64,000 bases of DNA from Paenibacillus sp. JDR-2 (GTDB lineage Bacteria; Bacillota; Bacilli; Paenibacillales; Paenibacillaceae), in NCBI RefSeq assembly GCF_000023585.1, contig NC_012914.1, positions 5,091,501 through 5,155,500 of the forward strand, read 5' to 3'. A program made the translations under genes and the position numbers. The notes under the pieces were generated by a model. That model was not told where the DNA came from. It did no database searches and worked only from the letters and a program-made list of their open reading frames with translations. Position 1 is the first letter of the stretch. Every line of letters begins with the position of its first letter. This document shows, one piece after another, positions 60,327 to 64,000 of this stretch.

Positions 60327-61364
60327 TTATACCTTTGCCGATTCCGTCATTTCGGTAGCTTCAGCCTCTTGCGGGGCTTGCGCAGCTTCCTGCGCTGCAG
60401 CTTCCGCCACTTGGAATTCGCCAATCTTGCGGAATTTATGGTAACGGTCTTCAATGAGTTGCTCAGGGGTCATCGGCAGAAGTTCCACCAAATGCTTCCA
60501 CAATTTCTCCTTCAGCCGTTCCGCCGTGAACGCTAGATCGCGGTGCGCGCCGCCTTGCGGCTCTTCTATGATGTCCTCGATCACTTCGAACTCGAGCAAA
60601 TCCTTCGCCGTAATTTTCATCGCTTCAGCCGCAATATCCGCTTTGGATGCGTCCTTCCACAGAATGGAAGCCGCGCCGTTAGGGGAAATCGCGGAGTAAA
60701 TCGCATTCTCCAGCATCAGTACCCGGTTGCCTACGCCAAGGGCAAGCGCCCCGCCGCTGCCGCCTTCACCGATAACGATGCAGACGATTGGCACAGCAAA
60801 TCCGGCCATCTCTCTTAAGTTGCGGGCAATCGCTTCCGATTGGCCACGCTCCTCGGCCGTGTTGCCTGGATACGCGCCCTTTGTATCGATTAAAGTAATG
60901 ATCGGGCGTTTGAATTTGTTTGCTTGCTGCATAAGTCGCAGCGCTTTCCGGAATCCTTCCGGATGGGGACTGCCAAAGAAACGGGCAATATTATCCTTCG
61001 TATCCTTGCCGCGCTGATGGCCGATAACCGTTACCGGCAGGCCGTTCAGCTTGGCAAGACCGCCGACAATCGCCAGATCATCGGCAAACAAACGGTCGCC
61101 ATGCAGTTCAATAAAGTCCGTGAAGACAGCCTGAATGAAATCAAGCGAGGTTGGACGCTGGTGAAGACGCGCGATGTGCATCTTCTGCGCCGGGGTCATT
61201 TCGTTGTACAGTTCCTCTTCCATTTGCTTGCACTTCTCTTCAAGACGCGCAATCTCCTCGGAAAAGTCCATGCCGTTGCTCTCAGCCAGCGTCTTCAGCG
61301 TTGCGATCTTCTCGCGCAAATCGCTGATCGGCTTCTCGAACGGAAGCATCTGTTCAGCCGCCAT
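60327..61364 (-). CDS. accA: Acetyl-CoA carboxylase carboxyltransferase subunit alpha
   Basis: With AccD it transfers the carboxyl group from biotin to acetyl-CoA, giving malonyl-CoA. The crotonase-fold core shows DRLFADDLAIVGGLAKLNG, RFFGSPHPEGFRKALRLMQ, LIDTKGAYPGNTAEERGQ and IGEGGSGGALALGVGN. The C-terminal 25 residues are low-complexity Ala/Gln/Glu, longer than the family core. Length 345 aa. GGGAGGG lies eight bases before ATG 61364. The start overlaps the end of accD by 11 bp, coupling the two subunits. Confidence 0.98.
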   Translation of the reverse strand: MAAEQMLPFEKPISDLREKIATLKTLAESNGMDFSEEIARLEEKCKQMEEELYNEMTPAQKMHIARLHQRPTSLDFIQAVFTDFIELHGDRLFADDLAIVGGLAKLNGLPVTVIGHQRGKDTKDNIARFFGSPHPEGFRKALRLMQQANKFKRPIITLIDTKGAYPGNTAEERGQSEAIARNLREMAGFAVPIVCIVIGEGGSGGALALGVGNRVLMLENAIYSAISPNGAASILWKDASKADIAAEAMKITAKDLLEFEVIEDIIEEPQGGAHRDLAFTAERLKEKLWKHLVELLPMTPEQLIEDRYHKFRKIGEFQVAEAAAQEAAQAPQEAEATEMTESAKV

Positions 61365-62226
61365 GGGATAATCCCTCCCTTACGGTATGCATATCCAGCA
61401 GCTTGCCAAGCGTTGTCTTCATATCCTTGCGGTGAACAACCAGGTCAAGCTGCCCATGCTGCATGTTGAACTCTGCTGTCTGGAAGTTATCCGGCAGCTT
61501 CTGGCGGATCGTTTGTTCGATTACGATACGGCCCGCAAAGCCCACAAGCGCGCCGGGCTCGGCCAAATTGTAGTCGCCAAGACTCGCAAAGCTGGCGGAA
61601 ACCCCGCCCATCGTAGGATCTGTAAACACCGAAATGAACAAGCCTCCAGCCCCTTGAAACATGGAAAGAGCGGCGCTTGTCTTCGCCATTTGCATTAAGC
61701 TAAGTATACTTTCCTGCATACGGGCGCCGCCCGACGTCGAGAAAATAAGAAGTGGCAGCTTCTTCTCATGCGCCGCTTCGATTGCTCTTGTTATTTTCTC
61801 GCCAACGACAGATCCCATGCTTCCGCTGAAGAAGTCAAAGCTCATGACCGCAACAACAACCGGATGGCCGTTAATGGTGCCTTCGCCCGTTACAACGGCT
61901 TCGCGAAGATTCGGATTCTTCTGCCGTTGCTGCTCAAGCTTCCCTTTGTACCCAGGGAATTCGAGCGGATCCACAGATTCCATATCCGCATCGTATTCAT
62001 ACAAACGCCCGTCATCAAGCGTCATTCCAATCCGTTCCCAAGCACTCAGACGGTAATGATGCCCGCATGACGAGCATACCTTCAAATTCTTATCCAATTC
62101 TTTGCTGTACTGAATGGTGCCGCATTTGGAGCACTTATTCATTAGACCTTCCGGTATGTCGCGTTTAGGCCGCTCAGAAGGGATGGTCGCATACTTCTTC
62201 TTTGAAAATAAGTCCTTAATTTGCAA
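61354..62226 (-). CDS. accD: Acetyl-CoA carboxylase carboxyltransferase subunit beta
   Basis: Zinc-containing partner of AccA. The zinc ribbon is CSKCGTIQYSKELDKNLKVC plus SSCGHH, four cysteines. The crotonase core has GTINGHPVVVAVMSFDFFSG, SMGSVVGEKITRAIE and STSGGARMQESILSLMQMAK. TTG 62226 is preferred over the upstream start at 62250: GAGGTG lies seven bases before it and the protein then begins with MQIKDLFSKKKYA, like relatives. About 290 aa. It starts 37 bp after a 62-aa conserved unknown gene. Confidence 0.97.
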   Translation of the reverse strand: MQIKDLFSKKKYATIPSERPKRDIPEGLMNKCSKCGTIQYSKELDKNLKVCSSCGHHYRLSAWERIGMTLDDGRLYEYDADMESVDPLEFPGYKGKLEQQRQKNPNLREAVVTGEGTINGHPVVVAVMSFDFFSGSMGSVVGEKITRAIEAAHEKKLPLLIFSTSGGARMQESILSLMQMAKTSAALSMFQGAGGLFISVFTDPTMGGVSASFASLGDYNLAEPGALVGFAGRIVIEQTIRQKLPDNFQTAEFNMQHGQLDLVVHRKDMKTTLGKLLDMHTVREGLSHGG

Positions 62227-62262
62227 TGTGTGACACCTCTCAAGGCGCAATAGTATAAGGTA

Positions 62263-62451
62263 TTACGGCTGCATGATGGAGTTAAATACTTCCTGTACTT
62301 CCTCCAATTCACCCGAAGGAACCAAAATCTCATATTGCTGTTTAGACAGATTAACTGGACGGACTTTTACGAGAAAGCCTTCTTCCGTAAGCCGCTTCTT
62401 GATGTTGTCCGCGATTCTAGCGGTTGGAGCGATGTAAATGACCGTCCACAT
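62263..62451 (-). CDS. Small conserved protein of unknown function (62 aa)
   Basis: The frame is open to 62493, but ATG 62451 has GGAGG seven bases upstream and gives MWTVIYIAPTARIADNIKKR. The short protein has a ferredoxin-like strand-helix-strand pattern (WTVIYIAP, a basic helix, FLVKVRPV, a strand YEILVP, and a final helix). Such proteins are sometimes labelled glutamate decarboxylase, which the length rules out. It lies directly before accD in the same direction and could be co-transcribed, but any role in fatty acid synthesis is only positional. Confidence 0.82.
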   Translation of the reverse strand: MWTVIYIAPTARIADNIKKRLTEEGFLVKVRPVNLSKQQYEILVPSGELEEVQEVFNSIMQP

Positions 62452-62547
62452 TATGGTACCTCCTGAAAACTTTGCCTGCAGCAAAGTTCGCATCTTCTAA
62501 CAAGTCAATCCCGTTAAAGGCCATATGATGTCATAATGATACCACAG

Positions 62548-63042
62548 TCATGGCGAATCGGGCAAATGGTATCGGATGGCTTTTGGGTCCTGATGCGCGA
62601 TCCTTGCTGATGCCGCCGCCGCCAGTCCCGCAACAAGATCGTCGAGAAACACGTGAATTTTCTCGCCTTTCAGATTCAGCTGACGAATAATGCCGGGCTT
62701 TACTTTATCCAAATATCCGAAACTCGTCAAGCCAATCATCCCATAAACATTCGTTATTCCTAGTGCTAAAGTCTCGTCTACGCCATACAGGGACTCGTCG
62801 GTTTCCATGATGGCCTGCAGCGGCTCCGGCAGCAAACGGCGTTCGGCAAGCTCATCAAGGGCGATTCCGGTATACAGCACATACTGCACTTCGCGCTTCT
62901 CCAAAACAGCTCTTACACTCTCTTCGCATTCGGCTACGGTCAAATCCGCATTGTAAGGACGCTGCAGCGTATATACAATTTCCGCAATATCGTCCACGCT
63001 TACTCCACGCTTTTGCAACCATTTTTCGATTCCGGACGTCAT
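62548..63042 (-). CDS. PgpA-family phosphatidylglycerophosphatase (paralogue 2)
   Basis: About 164 aa and clearly related to the protein at 39.2 kb: LQKRGVSVDDIAEIVYTLQ, VLEKREVQYVLYTGIALDEL, NVYGMIGLTSFGYLDKVKPG and HVFLDDLVAGLAAAASARIAH match block by block. The frame is open to 63168, but ATG 63042 is chosen: GGGAGGG then lies seven bases upstream, whereas the extension has no homologous sequence. It lies 130 bp after dnaE and before the accDA genes, so it may belong to lipid synthesis, but the exact substrate is inferred from family only. Confidence 0.88.
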   Translation of the reverse strand: MTSGIEKWLQKRGVSVDDIAEIVYTLQRPYNADLTVAECEESVRAVLEKREVQYVLYTGIALDELAERRLLPEPLQAIMETDESLYGVDETLALGITNVYGMIGLTSFGYLDKVKPGIIRQLNLKGEKIHVFLDDLVAGLAAAASARIAHQDPKAIRYHLPDSP

Positions 63043-63171
63043 GTCCATCCCTCCCGCATATGCTTGTACGTCTTCATGCAACGCAAGCCGGGGAAAAATT
63101 GCGGCTGCCAAACCGCTTAATCCCGCTTGTAACAATAAATGTATGCGGGAGGTGATAGAGTTGTGCATAAA

Positions 63172-64000
63172 TTATCTGACAATTACCGCTCCTTGCCCAA
63201 GAAGCTGCTCAATGGCGCTGAATAATTGAGGAGAAGGCTTTGTGCGGTACGTTTCGCTTAGAGCAAGCGAGCGCTGCTCCCGCTCATAGAACAACACCGT
63301 ATCCAGCTGTCCGTGATGGTCGGCCAATAGCTTCTTCAGCTGCTCCAGCACGTCCGGATGCTCGCGCGAAGCGATAATCTTGATATAAACGCGCTGACGT
63401 TTCCTTTCGGCAGGAGGAGCAGCGCGCTCGGAAGACTCAGCCGGCCTTGCAGGCTGCGGTTTCCGGGCTGCAGATGCCGCCGGTGAAGCTTGAGCGGTCC
63501 TAATTCCTGCCGCTTGGCTTTGGGGAGAAGTCTGAGCGGGCGGCTGATTGATGCCGCCTGCCGGCCTCGAGGCACGGGAGCTCGCATGCTTCCGCATCCG
63601 ACCCACAGGCTCGGCCAGCTGCTCCGCGGTTGCCGTCCCTTCCTGAATCGGCACAACATCTTCGATGATCAGCTTAAAGTCCTCGTCCTGATGCTGAACC
63701 GTAGCGTGAATAATCGCGAGCCCGCCTTTCACAAGACGATCCCCGCAGCGCTTCCATACAGCCGGGAATACAACCCCCTCTGCACGCATCACCCTGTCCT
63801 CTATTTCAATAAAGCCCATCGCATTTCCTTTTTTATTTGTAAATGGTTTAAGAGAAACCACTCTCGCTCCGATAAAAGCTGCTGCTCCTTCTGCTGCTTC
63901 CCCAAGCTCTATGAACCGGTCAAGGCCAAGCGGCTCAAGCTGTTCCTCTACGGCATCCAGCGGATGGCCGGACAAGTACAATCCCAGCAGTTCACGTTCC
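63172..64000 (-). CDS. dnaE: DNA polymerase III subunit alpha, C-terminal part (cut by window edge)
   Basis: The reading frame enters from beyond 64000 with ERELLG then LYLSGHPLD, the conserved DnaE motif after the fingers domain, so about 276 C-terminal residues are present. An OB-fold follows (GARVVSLKPFTNKKGNAMGF and onward), then an unusual 65-residue Ala/Pro/Ser/Gln-rich linker (around SRASRPAGGINQPPAQTSPQ) before the final domain (RVYIKIIASREHPDVLEQLK). The catalytic PHP and palm regions lie outside the window. It precedes PgpA, accD and accA, as dnaE precedes accDA in Bacillus. Confidence 0.93.
   Translation of the reverse strand, partial: ERELLGLYLSGHPLDAVEEQLEPLGLDRFIELGEAAEGAAAFIGARVVSLKPFTNKKGNAMGFIEIEDRVMRAEGVVFPAVWKRCGDRLVKGGLAIIHATVQHQDEDFKLIIEDVVPIQEGTATAEQLAEPVGRMRKHASSRASRPAGGINQPPAQTSPQSQAAGIRTAQASPAASAARKPQPARPAESSERAAPPAERKRQRVYIKIIASREHPDVLEQLKKLLADHHGQLDTVLFYEREQRSLALSETYRTKPSPQLFSAIEQLLGQGAVIVR

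Noticed and set aside
63043..63168. Longer PgpA paralogue 2 starting at 63168
   Set aside because: The extra 42 codons are not conserved in the paralogue and lack a spaced ribosome binding site; GGGAGGG supports ATG 63042.

Overview
The window is chromosomal DNA from a spore-forming Bacillota, most likely Paenibacillus or a close relative (Paenibacillaceae). Evidence: spore genes (a SpoVID-like coat protein, GerM), a LonA/LonB pair, a T-box before valS, AGGAGG ribosome binding sites, and gene order that largely matches the folC-valS-spoVID-hem-engB-lonA-lonB-clpX-tig and dnaE-accD-accA-pyk-citZ-icd-mdh blocks of Bacillus. No phage, insertion sequence, CRISPR array or rRNA was seen; most of the window is housekeeping DNA.

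Layout. 1-6.2 kb (minus strand): start of an unidentified gene, murC, folC, and valS behind a T-box leader and a three-copy 67-bp tandem repeat. 6.2-8.6 kb: a DHA2-type drug exporter and a divergent TetR regulator, with two perfect palindromic operators between them. 8.6-19.1 kb (minus): spoVID-like gene, an RluA-type pseudouridine synthase, then hemA-hemX-sirC-hemC-cobA/hemD-hemB-hemL, which leads from glutamyl-tRNA to uroporphyrinogen III with a side branch to siroheme. 19.1-31.3 kb (minus): speD, a conserved unknown, engB, lonA, lonB, ispG, clpX, clpP, tig and a ysoA-like gene, a protein quality-control block. 31.5-34.3 kb: tRNA-Arg(UCU), an HxlR regulator with a divergent nitroreductase, a P-loop kinase-like protein and a small unknown. 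34.3-39.7 kb: asnB, the rdgB-rph-gerM group and a PgpA-family phosphatase.

39.8-41.2 kb holds the least ordinary gene pair: an APS kinase (cysC) overlapping a PAPS-type sulfotransferase by 4 bp, a compact make-and-use unit for activated sulfate. 41.2-47.9 kb: a metallo-beta-lactamase-fold hydrolase, type 2 IPP isomerase, nagB-nagA, and a converging regulator-kinase pair. 48-54 kb (minus): recQ, mdh, icd, citZ. 54-57.6 kb: ppx and ppk, converging with overlapping 3' ends. 57.8-64 kb (minus): a thioesterase, pyk, accA, accD, a 62-residue conserved unknown, a second PgpA paralogue, and the C-terminal part of dnaE running off the right edge.

The strongest unexplained signal is non-coding. Upstream of valS and upstream of the sugar kinase at 47.3 kb sits the same kind of element: a hairpin with conserved ends, an inner stem that differs but still pairs, a conserved CTTCGTAAGC tail, and a junction that runs at identical spacing into the AGGAGG of the next gene. 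It looks like a mobile or recurrent 5'-UTR element that supplies or controls ribosome binding. Two other long imperfect hairpins (36.24-36.36 kb and 57.70-57.81 kb) may be a second repeat family.
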